The notes under the pieces were generated by a model that saw only the letters and a program-made list of their open reading frames with translations, was not told the origin of the DNA and ran no database searches. Below are positions 7,884 to 17,345 of a stretch of 64,000 nucleotides of DNA, piece by piece. Both the position numbers and the translations under genes were made by a program. The stretch comes from JBFAPK01 sp040676675. GTDB taxonomy: Bacteria; Actinomycetota; Actinomycetes; Mycobacteriales; Micromonosporaceae. The DNA lies in contig NZ_JBFAPK010000007.1 of assembly GCF_040676675.1 (NCBI RefSeq), positions 159,129 through 223,128 on the forward strand. The letters run 5' to 3'. Numbering within the stretch: position 1 is the first letter of the stretch; each line of letters opens with the position of its first letter.

Positions 7884-9314
7884 TTAGCCGAGGATGCCCC
7901 GGGCGCGGCCGTACAGGCCGAGCACCGCGCAGGCGACGGGTACCACCGACACCACCATCAGGGTGTCGACGAGGTCGGCGGCCCGTCCGAGGTACGGCGT
8001 GGCGGGGCGGCGCGAGTACGTCGCACCGGCGCCGACGGTCAGCAGCGCCAGCACCAGCCCGCCGACGGTGAGCCCGAGCAGCCCGATCTCCCCCACCTGG
8101 CCGGCCAGCGCCACGCCGAGCACGGCCAGCCCGGCGAGTCCCCCGAGCACCAGCGGTACCCGCTGCCGCACCGTGATGAAGAGCCGGGAACGCAGCAGGA
8201 GCGCCGCGGCGCAGACGGCGACGAGGACGTCCCCGGCGACTCCGCCCGACCCGACCAGGACGATCGACGCCACGATGGTGAGCACCGCGTGCCCGATCAG
8301 CATCCCGGTGAGCGTCTCCTCGGTACGGGCCACGGCGGCGAAGACGCGACCGCGCTCGGGGCGCTCCCGCGCCGCGTCCAGGGAGGTCGACTTCCCGGTC
8401 GTGAAGCCCTCGGCGGCCTCGGCGCCGGTCGGGAGCGTGATCGGCGGCATGGGGAGCTTGCCGAACCGGATCGCGAGCAGCGGCAGCACGCCGATGGCGC
8501 AGACCAGCACGGCGAGCAGCACCGCCGCCGCGCCGGCCGCCGACAGGAAGAGCCCGGCCAGCGCGGTCAGCGCGCCGAGCAGGCCGACGGCGGTACCGGC
8601 GGCGAAGACCCGCAGCCCGGCCGCGACCCCCACGGCGCCGAGCACGGCGGCGAGCAGCAGCGCCACCGACCCGGCGAGCAGTTCCGGGCCGCCGATCCAG
8701 CGGACCGGTCCGAGTACGCCGGCCGGGTCGCCCGAGGCGACGAGCAGCGCCCCGCCGGCGAAGGCGTACGGCATCGCGTAGCCGCCGAGCGCGGCACCGG
8801 CGAAGGCGTCCCCGTACGCGCGGGAGGCGACGACCCCGCAGAGGGCGAGGAGTACCGCGATGCCGAGGCTCACGTACGCGCCGAAGCCCCAGGACGGGCC
8901 GCCCGCGAGCGTGGCGACCAGCCCGGTCGCGAGCAGCACACCACCCCCGACCAGGGTGGCGGTCCGGGTGGACGCCCCGGTCCAGGCGTTGCCCCGGCGG
9001 CGGGCGCCGTCGGCGATCGCCTCGACGACGTCGTCGTACTCCAACTCCGGCCACTGCGCCCGGGCGGGCACCAGGTGCAGCACCTCGCCGTCGCGTACGC
9101 CCTGGGGCAGCAGCGCCTGGGCGGGCTGCAGTACGGCGCCGTCGGTACGGCGCAGCAGCCAGCCACCGTGCCGTTCACCGTCGTCGGCCAGTCCCTCACC
9201 GGCGTGCCGCAGCACCTCCGGCAGGAGTTCGACGAGCGGCAGGTGCTCGGGGAGGGCGACGTCGACCCGGCGTTGCGGAGCGCTTATCGTGACGCGGGCG
9301 AGCCCGGTACTCAT
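7884..9314 (-). CDS. eccD: type VII secretion integral membrane protein EccD
   Basis: Membrane channel component of the ESX/type VII system. Residues about 1-85 form a ubiquitin-like domain (RVTISAPQRRVDVALPEHLP ... GGWLLRR ... LLPQGVRDGEVLHLVPA). The remaining 390 residues contain about eleven hydrophobic membrane segments, the normal EccD plan, and the 476-residue length is typical. The start MSTGLARVTI at 9314 has a GGAGGAGTG site; an in-frame start 93 bp upstream would add an unconserved extension. It is divergent from eccC across a 284-bp gap that could hold shared promoters. No eccB, eccE or WXG100 genes are nearby, so the rest of the apparatus must be encoded elsewhere. Confidence 0.93.
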   Translation of the reverse strand: MSTGLARVTISAPQRRVDVALPEHLPLVELLPEVLRHAGEGLADDGERHGGWLLRRTDGAVLQPAQALLPQGVRDGEVLHLVPARAQWPELEYDDVVEAIADGARRRGNAWTGASTRTATLVGGGVLLATGLVATLAGGPSWGFGAYVSLGIAVLLALCGVVASRAYGDAFAGAALGGYAMPYAFAGGALLVASGDPAGVLGPVRWIGGPELLAGSVALLLAAVLGAVGVAAGLRVFAAGTAVGLLGALTALAGLFLSAAGAAAVLLAVLVCAIGVLPLLAIRFGKLPMPPITLPTGAEAAEGFTTGKSTSLDAARERPERGRVFAAVARTEETLTGMLIGHAVLTIVASIVLVGSGGVAGDVLVAVCAAALLLRSRLFITVRQRVPLVLGGLAGLAVLGVALAGQVGEIGLLGLTVGGLVLALLTVGAGATYSRRPATPYLGRAADLVDTLMVVSVVPVACAVLGLYGRARGILG

Positions 9315-9598
9315 TGACACTCCTCCATTCGCGGAAAACCAAGGCTGCGGGGACGAGGGCACTTTACCTACCATGAGCCGGGCCCGTTCTGCCGAGCATG
9401 CGGCCATCGCGACGCGGGGCGTCGCCGGGGCCCGCCGCCGCCTGGTGGAGGATCTGCGGGGGCGCTAGTGGGAGGTCACATTGGACACGGGTGAGCAGGC
9501 GACGGCCAAGCGCCGTGAGGTCACCACATGAGCGGGCGAATCGGAAAGCTCAGCGCGGTCGAGCCTCATGCCGCGGCGAAGCGTAGCGGAGTAACGGC

Positions 9599-12500
9599 AT
9601 GAGCACCGTTGTGATTAAGCGTCCGCCGCGCCGGCCGGCGCCGGAGATTCCCACCGGGGAACTGGCCGTCGAACCGCCGCCGGAGATACCGCAGGCCGCC
9701 GGGGCGCGGATGCAGCAGTTGATGACGCTGCTGCCGATGCTCGGCGGCTCGGTCGCGATGGCGATGATGTTCGGTCGCGGCGGCGGTACCTACTCGTACG
9801 TGGTCGGGGCGATGTTCGGCGTCTCCTCGCTGGCCATGCTCGCGAGTTCCTGGGGCAGCTCCTCCGGTTCGCCGAAGAAGTCCGAGATGATGGCGGCCCG
9901 CCGCGAGTATCTGCGGCACCTGGCCACCCTCCGGCGCCGGGTCCGGGAGACCGCCGCGAAACAGCGGGCCGGCCTCTTCTACCGGCACCCCGACCCGACC
10001 CACCTCTGGTCCACGGTCGGCAGCCACCGGGTCTGGGAGCGCCGCCCGAACGACCCGGACTTCGGGGTGGTCCGGGTGGCCGTCGGCCCGCAGACCCTGG
10101 CCACCCCACTGATCCCCCCGGTCACCCGGCCGCTGGAGGACCTCGAACCGATGACCGCGGGCGCGCTGCGCCGCTTCCTCGACGCGTACTCGGTCGTCCC
10201 CGACCTGCCGGTGGCGCTCTCCATCCGCGGCTTCGCGCGGGTCTTCCTGCGCGGTGAGCCGGTGCGCGGCGAGTACGGCGGCCGGGCGGACGCCGGCGGC
10301 GAGGCGCAGGGGCTGGCCCGCGCCATGCTGACCCAGCTCGCCGTCTTCCACGCCCCGGACGAGCTGATGATCGCGGTCTGCGCGGGGCCGGAGCGGCGCG
10401 CGGCCTGGGAGTGGGTCAAGTGGCTCCCGCACGCCCAGCACCCGAACCGCAGCGACGCGCTCGGCCCGGTACGCCTGGTCACCAGCTCCGCCGCCGAGCT
10501 GGAGCGGCTGCTCGACGAGACGGTCGCGAACCGTTCCCGGTTCAGCCCGGCCGGCCCGGCCACCGACGGTCCGCACCTGGTGATCGTGCTCGACGGCGCG
10601 GACCTGACCGGCGCCTCGCACCTGGTCAGCGACGGCGGCATCGACGCGGTCACCATCCTCGACCTGGACAGCCCGCCGCCGCGGCTGCTGGACCGTTCGA
10701 TGCTGGTACTGGAGATTCACGGCGGCCGGCTGAACAGCTTCTCGATGGACGGCCAGGCCGAGGTGGGCACCGCGGACCGGCTCGACGTCGCCGAGGCCGA
10801 GGCGGTGGCCCGCCGGTTGGCGCCGCTGCGGCTGGCGGTGGCCTCCAAGAGCTCGGACGCGCCGCTCGCCGCCGAGATGGGCCTCGGTGAGCTGCTCGGC
10901 ATCGGCGACCCGGACAACTTCAGCGTCGCGCAGGGCTGGGCGCCCCGGGCCAACCGGGACAAGCTGCGGGTGCCGATCGGCATCGGCGCCGACGGCGGCG
11001 CGATCGAACTGGACCTCAAGGAGTCCGCGCAGGACGGCATGGGCCCGCACGGTCTGCTGATCGGCGCCACCGGTTCCGGCAAGTCGGAGCTGCTGCGCAC
11101 GCTGGTGCTGGCGCTCGCGGCGACGCACTCGTCCGAGTCGCTCAACTTCGTGCTGGTCGACTTCAAGGGTGGCGCGACCTTCGCCTCGCTGGACCGGATC
11201 CCGCACACCGCGGCGGTGATCACCAACCTCGCCGACGAGCTGCCGCTGGTCGACCGGATGGTCGACGCGATCAACGGCGAGCTGATCCGGCGCCAGGAGC
11301 TGCTGCGGCGGGCGGGCAACTTCGCCAGCCTGCGGGACTACGAGAAGGCCCGCGCCGGCGGCGCCGCGCTCGCGCCGATGCCGTCGCTGTTGATCATCTG
11401 TGACGAGTTCTCCGAGCTGCTCACCGCCAAGCCCGACTTCATCGACCTGTTCGTACAGATCGGCCGGGTGGGCCGGTCGCTCGGCGTGCACCTGCTGCTC
11501 GCGTCGCAGCGGCTGGAGGAGGGCCGGCTGCGCGGTCTCGACACGCACCTGTCGTACCGGATCGGCCTGCGGACCTTCTCGGCCCTGGAGTCCCGCGCCG
11601 TGCTCGGCGTACCGGACGCGTACGAGCTGCCCCGCTCGCCCGGCCACGGCTACCTGAAGTTCGGCACCGAGCCGCTCGTCCGCTTCAAGGCCGCCTACGT
11701 CTCCGGCTCGTTCCGCAAGGCGGGCGCGGGCGGCGCCGGCGGCGACGGCCAGACCGGGGCGCCCCGGCTGCTCAACTACTCGACACACTTCGTGCCGGTA
11801 CCGGAGCCGGTGGTACCGGCCACGCCCGCGCCGGTCGCCGAGGAGAGCGCGGCCGGGAACAGCCTGCTCGACGTGATGGTCGCCCGGTTGGTCGGCCAGG
11901 GGCCGCCCGCCCACCAGGTCTGGCTGCCGCCGCTGGGCCAGGCCCCCGCCCTCGACGAGCTGCTCGGCCCGATCACCAGCGACCCGGTGCGCGGGCTCAC
12001 CTTCGGCAACCCGGAGCTGCACGGCGCGCTCCAGGTGCCGGTGGCGCTCGTGGACAAGCCGTTCGAGCAGCGGCGCGACCTGCTCTGGCTCTCCCTGGAG
12101 GGCGCCGCCGGGCACGTCGCGGTGGTCGGCGGTACGCAGAGCGGAAAGTCCACCCTGCTGCGCACGATGATCTGCGGGCTGGCGCTCACCCACACCCCGG
12201 CCGAGGTGCAGATCTACTGCCTCGACTTCGGCGGTGGCGGTCTCGCCATGCTGCGCGACCTGCCGCACGTCGGCGGGGTCGCCGGCCGGCTCGACACCGC
12301 CGCGGTACGGCGCACCATCGGCGAGATCACCACCCTGCTGGCCGAGCGCGAGCAGCGCTTCGCGGACCTCGGGGTGGACTCGATGGCCACGTACCGCAAG
12401 CGGCGCGCCGCCGGTGGCGGCGTCGGACCGGCCGCCGACCCGTTCGGCGACGTCTTCCTGGTGATCGACGGCTGGCCGACCCTGCGCGGCGAGTACGACG

Positions 12501-13582
12501 ACCTGGAGCCGCTGATCACCGACCTCGCCACCCGCGGCCTCTCCTACGGGGTGCACGTGGTCGCCGCCGCGCCGCGCTGGATGGACTTCCGGCCGGCGAT
12601 CCGCGACCTCTTCGGCTCGCGCCTGGAGCTGCGCCTCGGCGACCCGTCGGACTCGATCGTGAACCGCCGGGCGGCGGCGAACGTGCCGGAGAAGTCGCCG
12701 GGCCGGGGCCTCACCGCCGAGAGCCTGCACTTCCTCACCGTGCTGCCCGAGCTGGCCAGCCTCGGCGGGGAGACCTCGTCGCTGGTCAAGGCCGTCGCGG
12801 GCGGGTGGGCCGGGGCACCGGCGCCCCGGGTACGGCTGCTGCCGCCGGTGCTGCCGTACGCCGAGCTGGACCTGGGCCGGGTCGGCGGCCTCGAACTGCC
12901 GATCGGCATCTCCGAGGCGGACCTGCAGCAGGTCGCCATCGACTTCGCCGCCGAGCCGCACTTCCTGCTCTTCGGCGACGGCGAGTGCGGCAAGTCCTCG
13001 TTCCTGCGGGCGCTCGCCACCACGATCACCACCCGGTTCACGCCGGAGCAGGCGCGGGTGATCCTGGTCGACTACCGCCGCAGCCTGCTCGGCACCATCC
13101 AGTCCGAACACCTCATCGGGTACGGCACCGCGGCAGCCGCCACCAGCGAGCTGATCGAGTCGGTCGCCGGGTACATGCAGCGCCGCCTGCCCGGCCCGGA
13201 CGTGACCCCGCAGCAGCTGCGGGACCGCTCGTGGTGGACCGGGCCGGAGCTGTTCATCCTGGTGGACGACTACGACCTGGTGACCACCGGTCCGGCGAAC
13301 CCGCTGCGGGCCATCGAGGAGTACCTCCCGCAGGCCCGCGACGTGGGCCTGCACGTCGTGCTGACCCGCCGCTCCGGCGGCGCGTCCCGCGCCCTGTACG
13401 ACCCGATCATCCAGCGGCTGCGCGAACTCTCCTCGCCCGGTCTGGTGATGTCGGGGAGCAAGGACGAGGGCGCCCTCATCGGCAACGTGCGGCCCGGTCC
13501 GATGCCGCCGGGACGGGGCCGCCTGGTCACCCGCAAGGAGGGCGTACGCCTCGTGCAGCTCGCCCACCTGCCGGCGATCTGA
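9599..13582 (+). CDS. eccC: type VII secretion ATPase EccC (fused EccCa-EccCb)
   Basis: FtsK/SpoIIIE-type motor of the ESX system, 1327 residues, the length of fused EccC proteins. Two membrane segments lie near residues 38-90 (LLPMLGGSVAMAMMFG and YVVGAMFGVSSLAMLASS). Three nucleotide-binding domains follow with P-loops GATGSGKSELLRTL (about residue 489), GGTQSGKSTLLRTM (about 843) and GDGECGKSSFLRAL (about 1126). The first has a Walker B-like SLLIICDEFSELL; the second has DVFLVIDGWPTL. The ATG has GGAG 7 nt upstream. Followed by mycP on the same strand after 201 bp. In characterised systems EccC recognises WXG100 dimers through the C-terminal domain. Confidence 0.95.
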   Translation: MSTVVIKRPPRRPAPEIPTGELAVEPPPEIPQAAGARMQQLMTLLPMLGGSVAMAMMFGRGGGTYSYVVGAMFGVSSLAMLASSWGSSSGSPKKSEMMAARREYLRHLATLRRRVRETAAKQRAGLFYRHPDPTHLWSTVGSHRVWERRPNDPDFGVVRVAVGPQTLATPLIPPVTRPLEDLEPMTAGALRRFLDAYSVVPDLPVALSIRGFARVFLRGEPVRGEYGGRADAGGEAQGLARAMLTQLAVFHAPDELMIAVCAGPERRAAWEWVKWLPHAQHPNRSDALGPVRLVTSSAAELERLLDETVANRSRFSPAGPATDGPHLVIVLDGADLTGASHLVSDGGIDAVTILDLDSPPPRLLDRSMLVLEIHGGRLNSFSMDGQAEVGTADRLDVAEAEAVARRLAPLRLAVASKSSDAPLAAEMGLGELLGIGDPDNFSVAQGWAPRANRDKLRVPIGIGADGGAIELDLKESAQDGMGPHGLLIGATGSGKSELLRTLVLALAATHSSESLNFVLVDFKGGATFASLDRIPHTAAVITNLADELPLVDRMVDAINGELIRRQELLRRAGNFASLRDYEKARAGGAALAPMPSLLIICDEFSELLTAKPDFIDLFVQIGRVGRSLGVHLLLASQRLEEGRLRGLDTHLSYRIGLRTFSALESRAVLGVPDAYELPRSPGHGYLKFGTEPLVRFKAAYVSGSFRKAGAGGAGGDGQTGAPRLLNYSTHFVPVPEPVVPATPAPVAEESAAGNSLLDVMVARLVGQGPPAHQVWLPPLGQAPALDELLGPITSDPVRGLTFGNPELHGALQVPVALVDKPFEQRRDLLWLSLEGAAGHVAVVGGTQSGKSTLLRTMICGLALTHTPAEVQIYCLDFGGGGLAMLRDLPHVGGVAGRLDTAAVRRTIGEITTLLAEREQRFADLGVDSMATYRKRRAAGGGVGPAADPFGDVFLVIDGWPTLRGEYDDLEPLITDLATRGLSYGVHVVAAAPRWMDFRPAIRDLFGSRLELRLGDPSDSIVNRRAAANVPEKSPGRGLTAESLHFLTVLPELASLGGETSSLVKAVAGGWAGAPAPRVRLLPPVLPYAELDLGRVGGLELPIGISEADLQQVAIDFAAEPHFLLFGDGECGKSSFLRALATTITTRFTPEQARVILVDYRRSLLGTIQSEHLIGYGTAAAATSELIESVAGYMQRRLPGPDVTPQQLRDRSWWTGPELFILVDDYDLVTTGPANPLRAIEEYLPQARDVGLHVVLTRRSGGASRALYDPIIQRLRELSSPGLVMSGSKDEGALIGNVRPGPMPPGRGRLVTRKEGVRLVQLAHLPAI

Positions 13583-13598
13583 CCAGCTCCTTCGGCCA

Positions 13599-13628
13599 CG
13601 GGCCGGCCGCCGCGTGGTGGCCGGCCCG
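13599..13628 (+). terminator. hairpin after eccC
   Basis: Inverted repeat CGGGCCGGCC / GGCCGGCCCG with a 10-nt loop, 17 bp after the eccC stop. It could terminate or attenuate transcription before mycP. Confidence 0.5.
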
Positions 13629-13663
13629 TCGCCTTTCCACCGGCGGCCCGTCGCCTTTCCACC
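13622..13663 (+). repeat. 20-bp direct repeat between eccC and mycP
   Basis: CGGCCCGTCGCCTTTCCACC occurs at 13622-13641 and again, identical, at 13644-13663. The first copy shares its left end with the right arm of the preceding hairpin. Confidence 0.8.
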
Positions 13664-13783
13664 AGGCGGTGCGACGGCGTCGCACCGCCCGGACGGCCGG
13701 CACATGCCATTTGCCCCGCGACGGAAGTGAAACGAGGTAACCTCCGTGCATCAGTGTGTCTGTCGGGGTGAAATGGCCGAACT

Positions 13784-15151
13784 GTGAGCGGGCTGTCAAA
13801 CCGAAGCCGGAACGCCGCTAGGCGGGTCGCCGGTGCGCTGTTGCTGAGCGCCGTGGGGATCGCCACGGCGCTCGCCGGACCGTCGCCGGCCGCCCAGGCG
13901 CAGCCGTCCTCCCTTCCGCCGGCCGCCGCGCAGCCGCTCCCGGCGCCGTCCGTCGCGCCGGTCGTACCGGAGCGGGCCCCCGCCGAGCCGGCCGTCGCGC
14001 GCCGGGCCGTGCCGCCCCGAACCGACCCGGTACGGGACGACCAGTGGCAGCTGGGCGAGCTGAACGCCGCGTCGGCGTGGCGGGTCTCCACCGGCAAGGG
14101 CGTCACCGTCGCCGTGATCGACTCGGGTGTGGACGGCTCCCACCCGGACCTCGCCGGCCAGGTGCTCCCCGGTCTCGACCTGGTCCAGCCCTCGGACGCC
14201 AACGGCCAGAGCGACCCGGTGGGGCACGGCACCACCGTGGCGGCGCTGATCGCCGGGCGCGACGACGACAGCCAGGGCGTGGTCGGGCTGGCGCCCGACG
14301 CCAAGATCCTTCCGGTCCGGGTCCTGGACGCCGAGAACCGGTACGACGACGCGATGATCGTCGCCAAGGGCGTACGGTGGGCCGTCGACAACGGCGCCCG
14401 GGTGATCAACCTCTCCCTGGGCGGTACCGGCGACAGCCCGGCCCTGGCCGCCGCGCTGGACTACGCGTTCGCCCGGGACGTGGTGGTCGTCGCCTGCACG
14501 GGCAACCTCTCGCCCTCCTCGCCGAACACCCGCGTCTGGTACCCGGCCCGGGAGCCGGGCGTGATCGCCGTGGCGGGCCTGGAGCGGGACACCGACTCCC
14601 TCTGGTCCGGCTCCATCACCGGCCCCGAGACGGTGCTGAGCGCTCCCGCCACCAACCTGCACGGTGCCCGACCCGGCGGTTTCTGGCGCGTCCAGGGCAC
14701 GAGCTTCGCGGCGCCCCTGGTGGCGGCGACGGCGGCGCTCGTACGCTCCCACTGGCCCACCATGTCCGCCGGTGACGTGGTCAACCGGCTGATCAGGACG
14801 GCCCGCGACCTCGGGCCGGCCGGCCGCGACGACCGGTTCGGCTTCGGCCTGGTGAACCCGGTCGCCGCGCTCAACGGCGAGGTGGCCCGGGTCGACCACA
14901 ACCCGCTCGACGACCTGCACTCGCCCGCGGTCGTCGGCTTCGGCCCCGCGCCGGGCGCGGACACCGCCGTCGAGTCGACCGAGGGCGAGCCCAGCGGTCT
15001 CGGTATCCCGGGCGCGCACCGGCGGAGCAACTGGGCGGCGCAGCCGGCCGGCGGGCCGAACATCCAGCCGCCCGAGGGCGCCTGGGTCGGCGGCACGCTC
15101 TTCGTACTCCTGCTGCTCGGCAGCGCGGTGCTGCTGCGCCGGTTCCGATGA
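13784..15151 (+). CDS. mycP: mycosin, type VII secretion subtilisin-like protease MycP
   Basis: Membrane-anchored serine protease that stabilises or processes ESX components outside the membrane. It has a signal peptide (residues about 10-40, ending AQAQPSS), a Pro/Ala-rich linker, and a peptidase S8 domain with Asp in VAVIDSGVDGSHPDL (about residue 112), His in GHGTTVAALIAG (about 148) and Ser in GTSFAAPLVAATAALV (about 306). A C-terminal membrane helix (GGTLFVLLLLGSAVLLRRF) ends the 455-residue protein, the standard mycosin plan. The start is GTG. Convergent with marP across a large inverted repeat. Confidence 0.94.
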   Translation: MSGLSNRSRNAARRVAGALLLSAVGIATALAGPSPAAQAQPSSLPPAAAQPLPAPSVAPVVPERAPAEPAVARRAVPPRTDPVRDDQWQLGELNAASAWRVSTGKGVTVAVIDSGVDGSHPDLAGQVLPGLDLVQPSDANGQSDPVGHGTTVAALIAGRDDDSQGVVGLAPDAKILPVRVLDAENRYDDAMIVAKGVRWAVDNGARVINLSLGGTGDSPALAAALDYAFARDVVVVACTGNLSPSSPNTRVWYPAREPGVIAVAGLERDTDSLWSGSITGPETVLSAPATNLHGARPGGFWRVQGTSFAAPLVAATAALVRSHWPTMSAGDVVNRLIRTARDLGPAGRDDRFGFGLVNPVAALNGEVARVDHNPLDDLHSPAVVGFGPAPGADTAVESTEGEPSGLGIPGAHRRSNWAAQPAGGPNIQPPEGAWVGGTLFVLLLLGSAVLLRRFR

Positions 15152-15198
15152 GGCTCGGCCTGATCTCCTGCTTTGGGGGCTTGGGGCCTCGCGTGGTC

Positions 15199-15308
15199 GG
15201 GGTTGGGTTGGGGGCCGGATCACCCGCTCTGGGCGGTCAGGCTTGATCCCGTCGCGGGCGATCCGGCCCCCAGCATCGCGCCGCCGAAAGCGACCCGGCC
15301 CCAACCCC
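15199..15308. terminator. nested inverted repeats between convergent mycP and marP
   Basis: TGGGGGCCGGATC (15209-15221) pairs perfectly with GATCCGGCCCCCA (15260-15272). An outer pair, GGGGTTGG (15199-15206) and CCAACCCC (15301-15308), encloses it. The position between two converging genes suggests a bidirectional terminator, although the loop is long. Confidence 0.55.
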
Positions 15309-15357
15309 AGCACGCCGATCGGCCTCGCTGGCGGTAGCAGGGGTGACCCGTGGGTGG

Positions 15358-16536
15358 TCAGGTGCAGTTGCCGGTGCCGGTGGCGCGGGTCCGCTCGACA
15401 CCGGCCGCCGCGACGGTGCGCGCCTCGTCGGCCGTGACGGCGAAGCCGGTGTACCGGTCGTCGGCGGCCGCCGCGAAGATCACGCCGAGTACCTGGCCGT
15501 TCGGGGCGACCAGCGGGCCGCCCGAGTTGCCGCTGCGGACCAGCGCCCGGATCGTGTAGATCTCCCGGGTCACGTCCCCGGACTCGTAGATGTCCGGACC
15601 GGTGATCTCGCTGACGTCGCGGATCCGCGCGGGCTGCGGGTCGTACGGCCCGTCGAGCGGGAAGCCCAGCACCACCGCGTCCGACTCGCTCGGGGCGGGC
15701 CGGCTGGCGAAGCGCATCACCTGCGCGTCCAGGCCGGGTACGTAGATCACCGCGAGATCGCGGTGCGGGTCGTAGACCACCACCCGCCCGTTGTGGCGCT
15801 CCCCGTTCAGCTCGACCGCGACGCTGCGGGTACCGGCGACGACGTGGGCGTTGGTCATCACCCGGTCGTCGGAGTAGACGAAGCCGGAGCCCTCGATGCG
15901 GCGCGAGCAGCTGGGCGCGTTGCCGAGCACCTTCACCACCGACTGCCGCCCCTGGGCGACGACCTGCGATCCGGCCAGCGCGGGATCCGGCGGGGCGACC
16001 TGCCGGACCCGGGTCGGCGCCAGCCCGTTGAACACGTCCGGGAAGCCGTTGGTGTTCACGGTGTCCTGCAACGCCTCGGAGAGCCGCTGCGCCTGGGACG
16101 GCAGTACCCCGTCCACCGCCTTGATCAGAGCGCTGTTCCGTACCGAGCTGGCCAGCCAGGGCAGCGACGACGAGCCCAGCGGTACCGCCACCAGCCACGC
16201 CACCAGCAGTACGGCGACCAGCGAGACGAACGCCCCGCCGACGTCGTCGGCCTTCCGGACCGCCCGGCTGGTGATCGCGTGGCGCAGGTGCGAGCCGACC
16301 CAGCCGGCGAGCGCCTGGCCGAGGACCGCGAGGCCGAAGATCATGACCAGGGAGACCACGACGCGCGTCGACGGGCTGTCGAACTGGCGGGCGAGGAGCG
16401 GACCGAGCTGGAGGCCGATCAGGGCACCGAGGAAGAAGCCGCTGAACGACAGCACACCGATGACGAAGCCCTGGCGGTAGCCGCTGATCGCGAACACCAA
16501 CATGAGCAGGATCAGAACCACATCGACCGCGGACAC
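15358..16536 (-). CDS. marP: MarP-like membrane serine protease (CvpA domain plus trypsin-like domain)
   Basis: Four membrane segments lie in residues 1-125 (CvpA/colicin V production-like region), followed by an extracytoplasmic chymotrypsin-like protease with His231 (TNAHVV), Asp260 (HRDLAVIYV) and Ser338 (VRSGNSGGPLV). Cys210 and Cys391 match the pair that forms a regulatory disulfide in M. tuberculosis MarP (Rv3671c), which protects against acid and oxidative stress by activating a peptidoglycan hydrolase. The GTG at 16536 gives 392 residues, close to the 397 of Rv3671c; the frame is open further upstream but without conserved sequence. It heads away from the NUDIX-TlpA-nth group on the same strand, as in Mycobacterium. 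Confidence 0.93.
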   Translation of the reverse strand: MSAVDVVLILLMLVFAISGYRQGFVIGVLSFSGFFLGALIGLQLGPLLARQFDSPSTRVVVSLVMIFGLAVLGQALAGWVGSHLRHAITSRAVRKADDVGGAFVSLVAVLLVAWLVAVPLGSSSLPWLASSVRNSALIKAVDGVLPSQAQRLSEALQDTVNTNGFPDVFNGLAPTRVRQVAPPDPALAGSQVVAQGRQSVVKVLGNAPSCSRRIEGSGFVYSDDRVMTNAHVVAGTRSVAVELNGERHNGRVVVYDPHRDLAVIYVPGLDAQVMRFASRPAPSESDAVVLGFPLDGPYDPQPARIRDVSEITGPDIYESGDVTREIYTIRALVRSGNSGGPLVAPNGQVLGVIFAAAADDRYTGFAVTADEARTVAAAGVERTRATGTGNCT

Positions 16537-16646
16537 GCGTCCAGGGTACGGGTGCCGGATGTGAACGGTGGCAGTCACTCGAACCGGCCCGGTGCGCGCC
16601 GCCTCGCCGCCGCCCCGGCGCGAGGTCAGGCGCCCCGGGCGCGAGG

Positions 16647-17345
16647 TCAGGAGACCGGGCCGGCCAGTTCGTCCGCCTCGGCACCCGGCGGGGTCGCCGC
16701 CACGGGAGGAAGGTCCACGACCCGGTCCCGCGGCCACGGCCGGGCCCAGCCGCCCATGTCGAGCAGGGCCGCGAGCACCCCGGCGGTGAAGCCCCAGACC
16801 AGCATGCCGCGCACCTGGAAGGCGGGTCCGACGAAGCCGCTGGGGTGCCGTACCCGTACCCGGTTCGCGGGATCGACCAGCTCCGCGATGGGAAGCCGGG
16901 CGACGTGGGCGACCTCGGCCGGCTCCCGGGGGTGCACCGGGTGGGGGCGGTGCCACCAGGCCAGCACGGGGGTGACCACGAAGTCGCTGACGGGGATCCA
17001 GAGCCGGGGCAGCTCGGCGAGGACGGTGACGCTGTCCGGGTCGAGCCCGACCTCCTCCTCGGCCTCCCGCAGGGCGCAGGCGATCGCGTCCGGGTCGCCC
17101 GGGTCGGCGGCGCCACCGGGGAAGGCGGGCTGCCCGGCGTGGTGCCGCATCCGGGCCGCGCGCTGCAGCAGCAGCACGTCCGGGCCGTGCGCCGGGTCCT
17201 CGCCGAAGAGGATCAGGACCGCGCTGGACCGGCCGCCGTTGGCGGGGGTACGCAGCCGGGTGAAGTCCTCGGCCCGCGCGGTGCGTACCCGGGTGAGCAG
17301 CGGGTCGAGCCAGGCGGGCGGTCGCGGGGTAGGGGCGGGGCTCAT
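16647..17345 (-). CDS. NUDIX hydrolase, CoA pyrophosphatase-like
   Basis: Homologous in context and sequence to Rv3672c. The 232-residue product contains RAARMRHHAGQPAFPGG, the UPF0035-type segment of CoA-pyrophosphatase NUDIX proteins, directly followed by a NUDIX box ending ALREAEEEVGL (about residues 75-105). It would hydrolyse a nucleoside diphosphate-linked metabolite such as CoA; the actual substrate is not known. The start codon overlaps the stop of the upstream TlpA-like gene by 4 bp (ATGA), indicating translational coupling. Confidence 0.88.
   Translation of the reverse strand: MSPAPTPRPPAWLDPLLTRVRTARAEDFTRLRTPANGGRSSAVLILFGEDPAHGPDVLLLQRAARMRHHAGQPAFPGGAADPGDPDAIACALREAEEEVGLDPDSVTVLAELPRLWIPVSDFVVTPVLAWWHRPHPVHPREPAEVAHVARLPIAELVDPANRVRVRHPSGFVGPAFQVRGMLVWGFTAGVLAALLDMGGWARPWPRDRVVDLPPVAATPPGAEADELAGPVS

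Noticed and set aside
9373..9468. 31-codon frame (MSRARSAEHAAIATRGVAGA...) in the eccD/eccC gap
   Set aside because: It has an ATG but no ribosome site, no WXG motif and no recognisable features; in this GC-rich DNA such frames arise by chance.
9566..13705. 1379-codon minus-strand frame opposite eccC
   Set aside because: Its Arg/His/Gln-rich composition is typical of antisense frames, and the plus strand encodes a complete EccC with three P-loops.
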